From Camarhynchus parvulus (taxonomy: Eukaryota; Chordata; Aves; Passeriformes; Thraupidae), in NCBI RefSeq assembly GCF_901933205.1, contig NC_044590.1:5781501-5845500 (forward strand): a stretch of DNA of 64,000 nt, read 5' to 3'. The notes beneath the pieces are model-generated. The model saw nothing but the letters and a program-made list of their open reading frames with translations. It had not been told where the DNA came from and did no database searches. The first letter of the stretch is position 1, and every line of letters starts with the position of its first letter. Below, piece after piece: positions 44,001 through 59,000 of this stretch. Made by a program: the position numbers and the translations under genes.

Positions 44001-47000
44001 CTAGGCAGCACTGTGAAAGACACCCCTGTGAGCACGGGTCCCCAGCTCAGCCCAACTGACCTGAAAATATCTGCTGTGACCTCCAAGAGCATGCACTTGG
44101 CCTGGAGCCCTCCTCTGAGACCACCAAAGAAATACAGGGTTGTGTATTATCCATCCAAGGGTGGGACCCCCAAAGAGGTGAGAGACCTTTCCCTGGATAC
44201 CTGAGACTGCCACAGCTTCCAGATGGTGGCTGGGAATTAAAGTAGGCTTGGATGGACAAAAGGAGGGTGGGAGTGGGACATCAGTTAAGCCAGAGGTGAA
44301 ATTAAATGTACAGTGAGTGTAAATGTGATGAGGTAATAGGGTGACAAGGTTGATTTTTCTCTTAGCCAGTGTTATCCCCTCCCTAAATCATGTGTTTTGA
44401 CTCAAAGAGGACACTCAGCTCAGAGATCTGTCCAAGGATACTCATCTGTGATGGATATGATTAAAAAAAGTAAATCCAAGTTGTGGATGATTTTCCATTG
44501 ATTTCAGAGAGAGCATGACTAGAGTTTTGCGCTCAGTGCTTGCACAAATCCCAGGCTTAGAGGACAGCAATCCTTTCTGCCTCTCACCTCTCTGTTTTGG
44601 AGAGATTTAGCTAGCACAAAGCACCGAGGGAACTGCGCTTCATGTTTCTGGGCACAGATCTGCCACAGGGGAGCCACATTGGCCAGGGATGGTCACTTCA
44701 GCTGTTCCACTGAAGAGCAGCAGCACCTCCCTGCCCTGACAGCCCTGCCTTGTGCTCGCAGGTGGTTTTAGAGGGAGCAGTGTCCTCCCTGCAGCTGTCC
44801 AACCTGACCTCGCACACGGAGTACCTGGTGTCGGTGATCCCCGTGTACGACAGCGCCGTGGGGCACAGCCTGAGAGGAGTCACCTCCACCTGTGAGTAGA
44901 GAGAACTGTGCTGGTGGCAGCCATCTGCCATGGGACCCTGGAAAATGCTAAAGACAGATTCTGAAAATGTTAGGCTTTGTGTTTTCTCAGACCACTGCAT
45001 TTGCCTAAGCGGTGTGAAAAATGACATAATTGTTAGATGTGATGATTGTTTAGTAATTAAATATAATTATTATATAATCATAGGAAGAATCATGAGAAAC
45101 TATGTTGAAAACTTAGGAGAGCTACGTTTAGCTGAAATCTATGTATACAATAGAACAATATAAGTTTAATAATTAACATAGAAGTCATATAACGATAAAA
45201 TATAAAAACTCATTCCTCTCAAATGTATGGAGAAATCAGATTTGAGGTGAAAACACCCCTGATTTCCAGAGCTCTTAATAAAGCACCTACATATAATTGC
45301 CTATGTGATTATACGTTTCCGAATGCTAACAATCTCACACTGGAGCCTGCCTTGGGTATTTCCCAGCTCAAGTTCAGCCTGCCTACAGCTCTCTTTGGAG
45401 AGAGCTCATCTCATCTCTCATCTGTGGAGATGCTCAGAACTCAACCAGACAAGACCCCTGAGCAACCTGTTCTTTGAGCAGCTGGTTGGGCAGGGGTCCT
45501 TTCCACCTATGTCATTCTGCAAAGCAGAAAGTGGCAGTAACACACCCTGCTAGAAATATATTGTAACTCTTTGCTGCTTTTTAAAAATGTTAAATCCATG
45601 GTCTCCAAGTGAATTAAGCTCTCTGTAGCATAAAGACTGTGCTAGACATGGGGTAAGTGCCCACCAGCTTGCAGTAGCTGTTGTAAAGCCAGGTGTCCCC
45701 TGGGTTTTGAGTTGTTTCAGGCCTCATACACTGAAGGTACCTTTGTGCCTTATTTTTCCCTTTAGTGCCTTTGTCTTCCCCTCGCTCCCTGCGTGTGTCT
45801 GAGCTGAGCCACAACAGTCTGAGGCTGAGCTGGGAAGCAGCCCAGGGAGCCACACACTACCTGGTGCTCTGCTCTGCAGCCCCTGATGGAGCAGAGGACT
45901 ACACAACAGAGGTAGAGTTTGTGACAATGGTGATAACATTGTTTTTTCTCTGTCTGGGCTGAGTTCAGTGCTAGCTCTAAGCTTTGGCAATTGGTATCGT
46001 GTGGTCAAAGAAAAAAGTGTATCAGAATTATTGCCAGAAACAGCTTTCACAGAAGATTCTTTTTTCAATGGGAAATTAAGTCAAGGGAGAGATCTGGCTG
46101 CCTCCTGGGGCCCTGGAAACCCAGGCACTGAACTCACATCCTTGCAGCCCCAAGTGTAATCCCTGCATCCTCGAGGCTGTACATAAACATCTTGACTGTG
46201 TGTATCTTTAAATGTTAATTGAAAACGTGTTGGGGCGGATTTTGCTGACATCTGAAAACAGATCTACGACACTGCAGATGAGTAAAACAATGCTTGATGA
46301 ATGGAAAATCCTCAGAAACATCTAAGAACCCTTTGTTGTGCATGTTAATGCCTTATCTGGAGTACCTGTAGGCTGAGGATATGAATTTAAAAAAAACAAA
46401 GTGAGTGGGGAGGAACATTTATTGCCTCTTTGACTGAGATTCCCCCTTTGAATGCACAGCAATAGGGACAGGATGGTTTTCAAACCAGAACAATTAATAT
46501 TCTGCTTCCAGGGCATAATCATGGGATTTTTATAAGATCCAGAACACTTGAAGCAACACCAACATTCAAATTTGCATTTCAGCATGCCAAAACATTTCCA
46601 CAGTTTACCTGACCTACTCCCTGCAAGAGTCCAATGCTCCAGACCTTTGGGATGTCTGCAAAACCATCATTAAAATGTTCCCACCTTCTTATAAACTGTG
46701 TTCCAACGGGTGCAGCCTCCTAAATGTCCCCGTGGTGGCTTTCTGCAGCTCGCAGGCAGCGGGACCAGGGCTGTGTCCGTGCTGTGTTGGCAGCAGATGG
46801 CAGCAGCTCGGCAGCGCTCCTGCCACAGCTTCCCATGGCTCTGGGAAAAGCGGGATCACGGCTCTTGGATGGTCCCGATCCAACCCAGAGCAGCGTTCTG
46901 GTGTGAGGGACTCAGGGCTCTGCAGAGCAGGGTTAGGAGGGGGTGCTGGCATCCCCAAGGGTTGGGTGTCAGAGAGGCAGAGCACTGCAGAGCACCTGCC

Positions 47001-50000
47001 CAGGTGGGGCAGGGGCTGGAGAGGAGGAGAATGAGGGGAGACATCATCGAGGGGAAGGGAGAGGCAGTCCCATCTCTGCTCTGTGTGACAGGAGCCGAGG
47101 GAGCAGCTGGAGCTGTGTCAGGACAGGCTTAGGTGGAGATCAGGAAAGGGTTCCTTACCCAGGGGGTGGGTGGGCATGGCATGGTCACAGCAGCAGGGTG
47201 ACAGAGGTCAAAGAGAATTTGTGCAACATTCTCAGGCACCTGGTGGGGTTTTCCTGTTCAGGAACAGGATTTGGACTCTGCTGATCCTTTTTGGTCCCTT
47301 CTAGCTTGGGATATTCTGTGATACTATGATTCTAAGACCATTCTAGAGCGGAGATATCCCCTTACTGTAACCAAAGGGTTCTTGTGTCTCTGTAAGGTCC
47401 TGCTCTCTCAAATGCATTGGGAGGTACCCTAGAGCTGAAGGGTACCCTAAACCCCCTCTCTGTTGGCAGGTGAAGGTGACCAAGCCCGAGGTGCTGCTGG
47501 ATGGGCTGTCTCCCAGCACGGGGTACTCTGTGGCAGTGTATGCCATGTATGGGGAAGATGCCAGTGATCCAGCCAGCATCCAGGAAACCACCTGTAAGTG
47601 CTGCTGCTGCTGCTTATTGAGCTGTTATTAAACACTCAAGGCAGGAGAGATGTGTTCAGTGAGGTGCTTCCCATATTGTTCATGTGGCTTGTGCACATGC
47701 TGCCTCTTTTCTGCTGGATCTGAAGCAAATATTGGTCCCCAAGGGGATCTCTAGTTGCAGGGTAAGCTGTGAAAAACAAGTGGTGCTCCCCTGGTAGTAA
47801 AGGACCCCTGAAAGAGGTGTTCCTTGAAGTCTTTGTTGTCTGGGGGGCAAAGGCAATCATCTGGCTGTTTCTTCACCTAAATCTATGGCAGCCCTTTGTA
47901 GCCTCCCAGATGTGTGTAGTTGATGTCTCAGGGTTTAGCTTTTATATTTTTCTGATTTAGTGGGTAGATCTGAGCTTCATATTAGGAGATAGTAAACTCT
48001 CTTCACAGAGTAGGGAGAAAAAAATATTCCTTCTCTAGCTGGGGACCAAGGACAACTGATCTAAATCTCAGGCCCAAGAGCCTAAACAACAATGGGCTAA
48101 AGAGGGAAAAATAAGAAGGCTGGGACTTCATAACCTAAAGCTATAACTGGACAATTAACTCCAATATGCAAATGGAGCAGAACTTATAAAAGTGAGAGAC
48201 CCTGTGACTGGTCGTGCATTTTGTGACCACTTTGGTTCATCTTGGGTGCAGCCCTGGCTGAGGTCTTGTACTGCCCAAGCATTATCCATGGAGGCCTTTT
48301 AATAAATCCCTACTTTATTCTTTAACTCTGCCTAGCCTCTCTTCTAGGTCAGCCTTCACCAGGCATCACAGCGAATAAAGGGAATATTTTCCTGCGTAAT
48401 GAACGAGCCTCTTGGTTCAAGCTGGGATCATCTAAGAGCAGCAGGAGGCAGTGGGTGGCATTTGTGCAGCCTGTGAAGGCTGGCAGTGCTGTCACTAACT
48501 GTTTTTGCAGTGGCCTTGAGTCCCCCCAGGTACCTGAGCTTCTCAGAGCTGAGCCACGCGTCCGTGCGGGTCAGCTGGGAGCCCGCGGCGCCGGCCGTGC
48601 GCGCCCACCACCTCACCTATGTCTCTAGCAGAGGGGGCAACGCTGGGCAGGTGAGTCCTCGAGGGCTGGGGGGAGGAACAGAGACTTGGGGGGTTGGATA
48701 ACGCCCTGCTCTCCTTCAGCATGGTGCAGGGAGAGCCGGTGTGCTGGCAGAGGTGTAACTCTGAAATGGGCGCTTTTGCTGCAGTTATCACCGCGTGCTG
48801 ACCTCTCTGCAGCTGTACCCCTAGAGTCACAGGATGGTTTGGGCTGGAAGGGACATCCGTCCATCCATCTAGTCCAACTCCCCTGCAGTGAGCAGGGACA
48901 TCTTCAACTAGATTAGGTTGCTCAGATCCCCATCCAATCCAGCCTTGAATTTTTCCAGGGATGGGGCATCCACCACCTCTCTGGGTAACCTGTGCCAGTG
49001 CTTTACCACCTTTGTTGTAAAAGTCTTCCTTATATCTCATCTGAATCTACATCTTTTAGTTTAAATCCAGGACCCCTTTTCTTATAGCAACAGGCCTTGC
49101 TAAAAACTCTGTTCCCATCTTTTTTATAAGCTCCCTTTAAATACTGAAAGGCTGCAATAAAGTGTCTCTTTTTCTTCAGGCTGAACAAGCCCAGGTGTCT
49201 CAGCCTGGGCTCTGTCTTACAATGCTCACACAACTCCCCCACTGCAGGTGGAAGTTCCTGGCACTGCAACATCCACTGTCCTGAGACCTCTGTCCTCCCT
49301 CACACAATACTTCATCAGCCTCAGATCCACATACGATGAAGGGGACTCCTTTCCAATCACTGGCAATGTCACCACCTGTAAGTAAGGAACAGAAATACTT
49401 CTGGTCTCAGTAAGAGGTGACAAAGTTGGTTTGTGCATCTCTGAACTGGGATATTTTGAAGACTGGCCCCAGCAGCTTGTGGTCAAAACTCTTGCACAGA
49501 GCACAGATGGCTGCTGTTCTTTGTGTGTGGAATATGCCCAACTGTGTTATGCTCAAAATGAGGTGGAAGGGATAAAGAAAAGAAGCAAATGAAGAAAAGC
49601 ACGATGTATCACTAACCTTGCATTCTTGAGAGCCCTCCTAGCCTTCTTCCCTTCACAAAACCCATGTGCTATCTGTGCTCCCCATAAATGAGATAACCTA
49701 TCTTAATTAGGGCTTTAAAAATAATTTACCCCTGTCTGTCCTGATGACTGCTGTCATATGGGTCTGAAGAAGCGACAGACAGGCTGGCCTCAGACATCTG
49801 CTTGGGAGATGTTCTGCTCCCCAGCCATCTGCTCCCCACCCTGGCTCTGACAAGGTGCCGTCAGAACCTGCTCTTCAGCTCCTGCTCCTTGTGCTCCCCT
49901 CAGTGAAGGTGCCCCCTCCTCGTGCTCTGAAGGTCACCGAGCTCTCTGGGAACAGCCTCCGCCTGCAGTGGGAAGCTGTGGCTGCCTCGGACGTGGTTGT

Positions 50001-53000
50001 CTATCAGATCAAGTGGAGCACAGCCAGTGGAGAGAAGCCTCAGGAGGTATGAGCCCGCACACAGCTCTGGGGAGGCTGGGCTGGCTCTGAGCTCACCTGC
50101 TGGAGTGGCAGAGAGCAGTGTGAAACTATTCAGGGAAACGCACTCCAGCAGTTGAACAGTTCAGCAGGATCCCTGCTGGGTCTGGCTTTCAGTGGAGCAG
50201 TCACCTTGAGGGCTGGAAGCAGGAGGGACAGCAGGGCAGAGTCCTGCAGGCTCTGGGAAGATTGCAGAAGTGTTCTGGGAAACCTCAAGGATGAAATTTA
50301 ATAGGGACAAGCAGAAAGTATTAAGCTTAGGCAGGAATAATTAACCATAGGTATACAGGATGTAGAACAAATAGCTAAGAAGCAATTCAGTAGAAAAAAG
50401 ATCTGGGGTTGCAGAGGATCACCAGTCCCCAATGTCAAGATGTTGTGGATAAGAAAAAGACAGCACTCAAGTATTTATAGCTGGAGGCATTGCTTCTAAG
50501 AAGGTGAAGCATTTTCTCTTCTCCTCAGCGCTAGGAAGCACTGATATTTTTGGGCAACTGCTCTTTGGGAAGGATGAGGTCCAAGTAAGGAGCACACGGA
50601 GGAGAATGAGCAGAGACAGAGCTGGTGCAGGTGTGGCAGGGATGGACCAGGTGCCCTCTTCCATCTGAAGCCCCTATTTTCAGTGTGAGGTTGAACAGCA
50701 GTTTAAACCCAGGCTTAATAACCAAGTCTCTCCTGCAATGAGTGAGACCAAATAAGTTCTATTTGGGCTGGAACAGAGGGGTGCTGGGGCTTCTGTCCCC
50801 AGCTCCCCTAGAAGCTGGAAACTCATCAGAGAGACTCTGTGCTCTCTGCCTTGTGTCAGAGCTCTGTGCTATGGTGCTGCAGGAGCTGCTGGTCATCACT
50901 GGGCTGCCATGCACAGACATCTGCTCTGCATTGTTCACAGCTGCAATTTTGCCTTTGCTTGCATGTGTGAAACCCCAACTTTGGCCCCAAAACCCAGTGC
51001 TAACTCATTTGTGCCTAGGGACGACCTGTGAGCCAGGCATGGAGCAGCCTGGGGATGCCTGGCAGTGGGGCTGACTCCTGTCCTCTCTGTCCTCGTGCAG
51101 CTCTCCCTGGCTGGAAATGTGGCCACAGCCGTCCTGCCCGGCCTGCAGAAGAACACTGACTACAAAATATCCATCTGGGCCTACTACAAAGATGGTGCTC
51201 GAAGTGACACTGTGTCTGTCCACCACAGGACCAGTAAGTGAGCATCCACAGCCCAGGGATGACGGACAGGGCAGGGGACCCCTCACAACCCAGCACACTC
51301 CTGCGGCTCAGACTGGTCACCTCCAGCTCTGAAAACACACACCCAAATGTCTGAATAAAGCTAGAGCTGTTTGGGCTTCTGTGTGAAAATGTTCTCAGTC
51401 TGTCCTGAGAGCAAGAGGCTGGACAATCCCATCACACTGATAATCCCTGCACGTGTTCCATGGGGAGCACATTCATCCCTCCCTGCCTCAGTGTAGTGCA
51501 TGGATGGAAATGAATTCTGAGGGTGTCCAGCTGAACGTGTCCCTGTGCTGCCTAAGGGATGGTTTTTGTTAATAAAACATTTCTTGTAGGGAGGGTGAAG
51601 ATTTCCTGAGCTCTGTCATTGCTGGGTTGTGCCTCACTGAGGGCATTTACAAATTTGGGAGGCAATCCTGCAGGCACACTCTGCCTTGGAAGCATTGTCT
51701 AAATCTGGCTTTGTACAGGCAGGATATGAGGTTAAAAAGTGTCATCCCCACAAGCCCTGGTAATTAATATTGCCTGCAAAATTGCTTTGTTGGAAGTGAA
51801 TGGAACACTTCAACACCAGCAGTCCTCCCTCCCCTCTCAGATCTCGTCCTCCTCTGCAGAATAAACTCATTTAGGCTGATGTTGAGCTGATGAAGCTTGA
51901 AGTAAGTGGTAATCTTGGAATAAGAAGCTCAGGTTTTATTAATAATAAATAATAAAACCATTTTTATAGGAAACGACCTCAGACAAGTACCTTGGAGCTG
52001 CATACTGGCAAAGAAAAAAAAAGAAAAGCAAGCATCCTACTGATATATGATGACAAGAGGACAATTAGAGCTGTTTGGAGGCTGTAGGAAAATTAATTAC
52101 TATGTTTTAAGCTATGAATTATGAAGTGTCAGAGGAGCTCTCTCAGCCCAGCACAATGACACGTGGCAGTGCCCTTCTGGGCACATTTGCACAAGCCAGT
52201 CCTTGCTGCTGCTGCTGCTGGCACCCCAGCAGGGCAGGGAAAGCAATTTGATTTCTGCTCGTCAGCTGCTGTCCTTGTGCAGGAGCTTTGGGAATTGTCA
52301 GGCTCTGCCTTCTGCATGAAGAAAATAGAATTCTCCAGAAAGCCAGGTGTGCAGCTGGGCACAGGGTTCAGTGCCTGGGAGCTGCTGCTCCCTTTGCAGG
52401 AGCACTCAGGACACTGCAACACTCCTCCCAGCCAATATTTGCAGGTGAAATCAATGGTTTTGATGCTAATTCTTTTCTAGTGTTTAAAGTAAGAAATGGC
52501 CACAGAGGAGAAGTGGCACAGAAGGGGTGGCTGGTGATTTCCAGAGCTGCTCTGGGCAGGTCAGGGGGAATTTATGGGTGCCAGAAAATTGCTGAAGGCC
52601 TGAGCAATGAATGTATGGGATGATGAGGCACTAGGCAGGACTCTGGGATCTCCTGGGATATGGTTGTATTTCAAATATTCAGTGTTTCAAGCACAAGCTG
52701 CCACCCTGTACTCTGCCTGGTCAGGATGCCCAGTGGTGTTACTCTACCATCAGAGCTGGTGAATGACAAATCATTCAGACACAGCTTGGAAATCTCTGGT
52801 GTTATCTGAAAATCCAGACCTCTCGGTCTGATTTTTGAGCCCTCTCCCCCTTATTTTTCATTATAAAATGGAATTCTGAGGGCTGAATCAGTGATGAAAG
52901 CTCTCTGGATCTCCTCAGGAGGGCAGACTTTGGGTTGCTAGGTGGTGAGCAGCACTGATCAGGCTGTGCTGAACAATACCAAAAGTGTGTGCTAGAGGAG

Positions 53001-56000
53001 GTTGTGGGAGGGAGGGAGGAAGGAAATGCTTTCTTTTGCCTTCATCATTGCTTTTCTCTTTTTCTCTCTTGGCAACATCCCTTTATGTAAGGATAGGTCA
53101 AGTCATGAAGTTTTTCTTAAAAATGTCTTGGTAGAATTTCCAAGAAATGCTGAAGTTTAAGGGCAAGGACTGAAGTGAAACTCAGCAGGAACTGGTAACA
53201 CAAGATCCTCTCCCTGTCCTTCAGCCTCCCTGAAACACTTTCTTCTTTGAAGGTCAAGGGAAAAAATTGCCAGGTCAGAGCAATGCTCTTTGCCTATGGT
53301 TCTGTGAAATGGAACCGCGTTCTGCCCCTGGGGTTAGGGAAAAACACCAAGTTCATTTTATTCAGGGCCAGTAATGCCTCTTGTCTCACCTGAAACACCC
53401 ATTTTGAGACCAAATATATTATGGTCATGGGACCCTGCAGACACCAATCCCTCAAAAAATACAGGACACCAGAAACAACATCCTGCTATAAAAACCAACA
53501 ACCAACCATCACTGTGATGGATCATTTGGAAGGACTTGGATGAGGTCATTCATCTTTCTGGTAGGAGAAAAAGTTGTTTCAAAGTTGTGGTTTGGGATTT
53601 GTCATTTTATGAACTCGAAATCAGTGAGTAGCTTTAGCTGGAAGAGAAAATTTGGAGACATTGATATGGTACAAGCCTCTTCTTGTCTTGGAGATATTGG
53701 ATTTTTTAAAATTCTTTGTTTTGACTAGAGGAAAGAAAAAAGTTTGGGATTGTTTTTCAGTAACCCAGTTAGCAAACTTTTCCCTGCAGACTTTCCAAGA
53801 GGCAGAGCAGAAACAAAAGCATGCTGATGTATTTCCCACAGACAACAAAATTGTCAAAATGTGCTGCTTACCCACGGTTCTGATCTTTCTTTTTTTCTCT
53901 GTTATATTTAGACTGAATTCTCATCTGAGTTGAGCTCTCCTTTCAGTCTGTTTTATAAATTGGCAAGTGTAGCAAAGTCCTTATCCTTGACCAAAGGCTT
54001 TCACAGTGATCACTTGTCACACTAATAAACATCTTTAGTGGTACTTCAAACACAAACCTTCCCAGCCAAGCACAGGGAGTGCAGAGGATGCTTTCCTGAA
54101 GGAATCTGCTGGGACATGGAGGTGCTGCTGAATGGTGATCCTTGGAAAATGCTGGAAGGGGTGCCTTTGGCCCTGCTGAGAATCAGACAAGCACCTTCTT
54201 TTGCACTGAGGGAGAGTTCTTTCATCCAGGCTGGGGAAAAAGAACTTGAGCAAGAGAAAAGAGCCCCTTGATGGTCCTGAAGGACAAGGAGAGGGCAGTT
54301 TGGGTGGGAGCTGCTGCTGAAATGTTTCACAGAGTGCTTGTGTGCCCTGCTCCTCCAGCTAAGCTGTGGGGAAATCTCTTTAGCCAGCTCCTCACTGAGG
54401 ATACGCTGCTCCTGACAGAGTATGCATGGCAAGTAAAAGAGACTGAAATGTGGGAATGAAGCTTCAACCCACAGCAGGAAAACGCATGGCTTGTAGTTAA
54501 TACATAATAATCCTTGCAGGTGAGCATTTGGATGGAGTGGAGCCCAGGGTTTTACTCTTATTTGAGTATTTGAGTGCCTGTGATGCTGGTTAGACCTGAG
54601 AGCATGCAGGGATTGCTCCTGTGGAGGAGCAGAGGGTGAGGAGGCAAACAAAGACACAGATGCTGGCAGGGATGCTTCTATCCTCCAGGGCAGCTTCAGG
54701 AGATGTCCTGTCCCCTGTCTGTCAGATCCAGGCCATCAAACCCTGCCAGGCCTGGGGGCTTTCCAGAATAAACCTGACTCTAAAGACTTGCCCTAACTCT
54801 CCCTTTAAAGTTCACTTCAGCAGTCTCCCCTGACCTCAGGTGAAGGAAATAGCCAGTGCAGGCAGCAAAGATGCATCACTGACTGATAAAAGTGCTGCAG
54901 AAGTGACTTTATTCTTGTTTTCTTCTCTGCTTTACCTCGTGGTGGTGCACAGCAACACCTCCAGCCTGATTCAGCTGCTGCAATCTCAGTTCAACCTCAG
55001 TAAAATTAAGGTCATTTCCTAAACAAAAGAGGAGGATCAATGAAGATGGAAATGATCTTCACTCAACCTGTGCTTTAAGGTCACCCCAGGCTTTGCTGGG
55101 TGGGCAGAACATCCTTACAGGAAAAGTGCAGAATGAAAACCTCATAGCCTCAGTGTGTTTCTTTGACTGTCTTTAGGGCTCACCCATCATTTTTAGTGTC
55201 TTCTGAATAAATTCTTCTTTTTCTCTGCCCAGAACTTCTGTGTCTTCACACCAGCATGAGTTCAAGGACAGACACATGATTTTATGCTTAGAAATGCCCC
55301 AGGAGCAGATGACCCCATGTTCTGGAGCCTCTTTTTGACCTGATTTAGCCCCCTCTGCCTTTTCCTTCCTCCCTCAACCTCTGCTCAGAGAAATCCCTCC
55401 AGCAGAAGAGCCTCTGTCGTCAGATCCAGTTTGCTGCACAGCAGGACCCCAGGGAAAGAAATGCATTTATGTAATTAAAAATTGCTCAGCTGTGGTCTCT
55501 GGCAAACTCCTTTCTGGTTGTCTGGCTCAGGCCATCACCTGTTTGGAACCCATCCAGCCATCCTAGGACAGGGCCAGAGAAGAGGGGGTAGCTCAGGCAC
55601 CATGTGTGACCTATTCCAGGGATGTGGGTGTTGATGTCAGAAGCTCTAGACAGAACTCTGGTGTGCTGGATCCTCTGGGATTTTTTTTTTAACAGTAATT
55701 TTAAAACAGAAAAAGCTGAAAAATATTAGAAATTATGATGGATTAACTCTGATGTGTGATCCAGGTTTAATTGCCAGTAAAGCTGCTTGTCCAGCTTGAT
55801 GAAATTCAGTTCCAGCTCAAGCAGCCTTGGTGTTTGTTCATGGTGTGTACAATGGGTCTCTTTGCCTTCTGATTCCAGGACTCTTTCACCTTTGCAAGAA
55901 TTTTCCCCATGTCCTAGGCTTGGAATTGCTGAATATTTGGGTTGTGGTGTGCTGTAGCTGGGCAATCCTCATCCCTCCAGAATTTTTTTCCCTCTTTCCT

Positions 56001-59000
56001 GGGTGCTTGTGGCTGCCCTGAGTGTTGGTTACCTGCACAGCAGAGCACTGAGGCGTTCAGAAATGGGCCTGGAAGCAAACACTGCTGGCTCCATTTACAG
56101 AGACCTCTCCCTGCTCTTTGTGCTGCTCACCTTCCACCCCTGTCACAGATTCCCGGAGCCCACCCACCAACCTCTTCATCAGCTCCGAGACCCCCAGCAG
56201 CCTCCAGGTGCACTGGACCCCTCCTGATGGCCGAGTCCAGCACTACAAAATCACCTACAGCCCTGTTTCTGACGCTGCTGCCCAGCAAACTGTGAGTGTC
56301 CAGCTCCTTTGTGGGGCGCAGGGGGACAATGTGACCAGAGGAACTCTGCTCACTCCAGTCAGGTTGAGGATATCGGGGCTCGCAACCAAATCTCTTCTTG
56401 CTGATGTGTTGCTTTGTAAACACAACTCTGAGACTCTTTTGTAATTAAGATATTTTTCTCCATCAAAGCCACTAATGGCACAGCTTTCTCTGCTCCCTGA
56501 ACTGGGGAGGGAATTCTTGCAGGTAGAGGGGTGGGGGATAAACCTACTGCTACTCTGGCTTAGGGAGGTTAAATATAATTCTTTTAAAAGATTCCCTGCT
56601 TAAACAGCTTGATAATCCTGTTATAAGGCACTACTGCTGCATTTCCATGGGGAATACTGGGGTCTTTATATGGGAAAATGATTTTCTTCTGGCCATTGCT
56701 AGTCCAACAGCAGCACACAGCCAGGCTTGCTGGGCTGAGCCGAGCAGGAATGCTGCTCTGAGCCTCACACCCAGGAGCCAGCCCCAACAGCTCTGGGCTG
56801 TGAGTGAGAGCTGCAATGAGAGCCCCAATCACTGGGATCTTTTCTTCCCCCATTGTAGATCATGGCTCCTGGCAAAAGCAGCAGTGTGACCCTGCAGTCC
56901 CTGCTGCCTGATCGAGCCTACAAGGTGACAATTTCTGCCATCCACTACACGGGAGAGAGCGAGAGCACTTCCACCACGGGCCGGACAGGTACGGGGCTCA
57001 GCTGGAGTGGGCACCTCCTGCATTGCCCTCCAGCTGCCACCTCCAGGCCACCTCTGCTGGCACACTCGGCCTGAAGCCAGGGTTTTGCTCAGCAATAGAA
57101 TACTGGCCTTGAAAAGTGAAAATCCTGCCCCAATTTCTGTACTCCTGCGAGTTATTGACAATTCTGGGATGAGCGCGACGGGCTGGAGGCTCTTTGGGTT
57201 TCGAGCCTGGCATCGCAATCTTGGATAACAGAGCTCAGGCATGGCCTCAGGCTGGGCCAGGACAGGTTCAGGCCAGATACTAGGAAACATTTCTTCACTG
57301 AAAGAGTGGTTAAACATTGGAAAATGCTCCCCAGGGAAGTGGTGGAATCACCCTCCCTGGAAGTGTTAAAACCAAGCAGATGTGGCCCTTCCTGAAAGGG
57401 CTGAGTGGGCTTGGGGGTTTTTGGAAAGAGTGGTTAAGCACTGAAGGAGTGGTTAAGCTTTGAAAGAGTGGCTAAGCATTGGAAAATGCTCCCCAAGGAG
57501 CATTTAGAGTCACCCTGCCTGGAAGTGTTAAAAACAGAGCAGATGTAGCTGTTCCCAATGGGGCTGAGTGGGTGTGGAGGTTTTTGGTCAAAGGTTGGAC
57601 TTGATGGTCTTGATGGTCTTTTCCAACTTTCTGATTCTATGATTGCTTTCTCTTCCAGCTCCAGTGCTGTCTAAATTCCCCTCCATCCGAGGATTCATCC
57701 CACCTAAAGCAGAGGGTAAATCATCTCCTCTAAAGCCCTGCTTGGCTGGTGTTGGTTTTAATTCAGTGTGGGCTCTGCAGAGCAGCAGGAGGGGTCCATC
57801 AGCTCTTGACAGATGCCCTTGGGGACAACCCAAGGACAGCCAGAAACCGCAGAACTTCTTAACATCAGGCTCACCAAAGAGACCAACAGTATTTTAGAGG
57901 ATTTCTGCATAACTTGACCAAAATGTAGTGCAGGGAAGTGTGACATGTTTTAAATTAAAATTCCCTGTAAAGTCCCTTATTAAATTTAATGAGCATATGC
58001 TCTCATAGCTGATAGAAAGCAAACTATGAAATGGATTAGTGAGAAATGTTGAATTAATGGGGTTATAAAAAGTTTTTAATAAGTAAATATCACAATGCAG
58101 ATATTGTGGCACTGCTGGCACTATTTGAAACTATTCCAAGCGAAATTTCAGTTTTAAAATTTATTGAGTGAAGTCAAAATTGAAGAATGAGGCAGCTTAG
58201 ATATAAAAAAATTTAGTTGATAGCCAACAAAGGACATAGCAGATTAAGTTTTCAAGTGTTATTGAGGTGTTCAGATCACAGTGGAAAAGTCCTGTGAACT
58301 TTCAAGCAGAAAACAACCTCTCAAAGGGCTGATGAGTCACCTTGTAGAATTTAATATAGCTGTTTGGCTATGAGAACTGAAAAGACAATGGAAGAAATAT
58401 TAAATTCTTTCTGTTTTATAAAGTACCCTTTTTTTTGCAGAAGGAGATACAATATGTAACAATGCTGGGAAAACAGTTGGATGTGTAATAAAGGCTCCAA
58501 TATTGATATATAACCAAATTATTGAGAGGAATGATCTGATGTTGCAGGAGTGAATGTTCATTGAACAGCGAATAACTGCATTGGGCTGGGATTTGGGGAG
58601 AAAAACAAAAACCAAAGGAGATAACAAGACAGCAGGAATCTTAGGCTGGAAGGTCTAGTGAAAAATCTTCAAAGCAGAAGTGAAACTGTCAGTGTCAGGG
58701 ATCCTTGCCCTGAATCTGAGAGGCTTCCCACAAGCTGAGCATTGCCTGATCAAAGAGCTGTGAGCAACCCCAGTGCTGCCAGCTGGGAAGGAGGGGAGAA
58801 TTGCCAGGGATGGAAGCAAGAGGGACTCTGGGGCCTGGGCAAGGGTCAGAGTGACCTCGCTGACTCCCAGACAAGAAAGATCCCTGGAAAATGGACAAGT
58901 TTACAGCTTGCCTTGGGATCTTTTTGTTTGTTTTTCATTCACCTTGCTTCAGTTCTGACAGAGCTGGAGAGGGACTTTTCACAAGAATGTGGAGTGATAG

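Noticed and set aside
54046..54657. 203-codon open frame on the minus strand
   Set aside because: It lies wholly inside a COL20A1 intron, has no domain-like content and no splice or promoter context.
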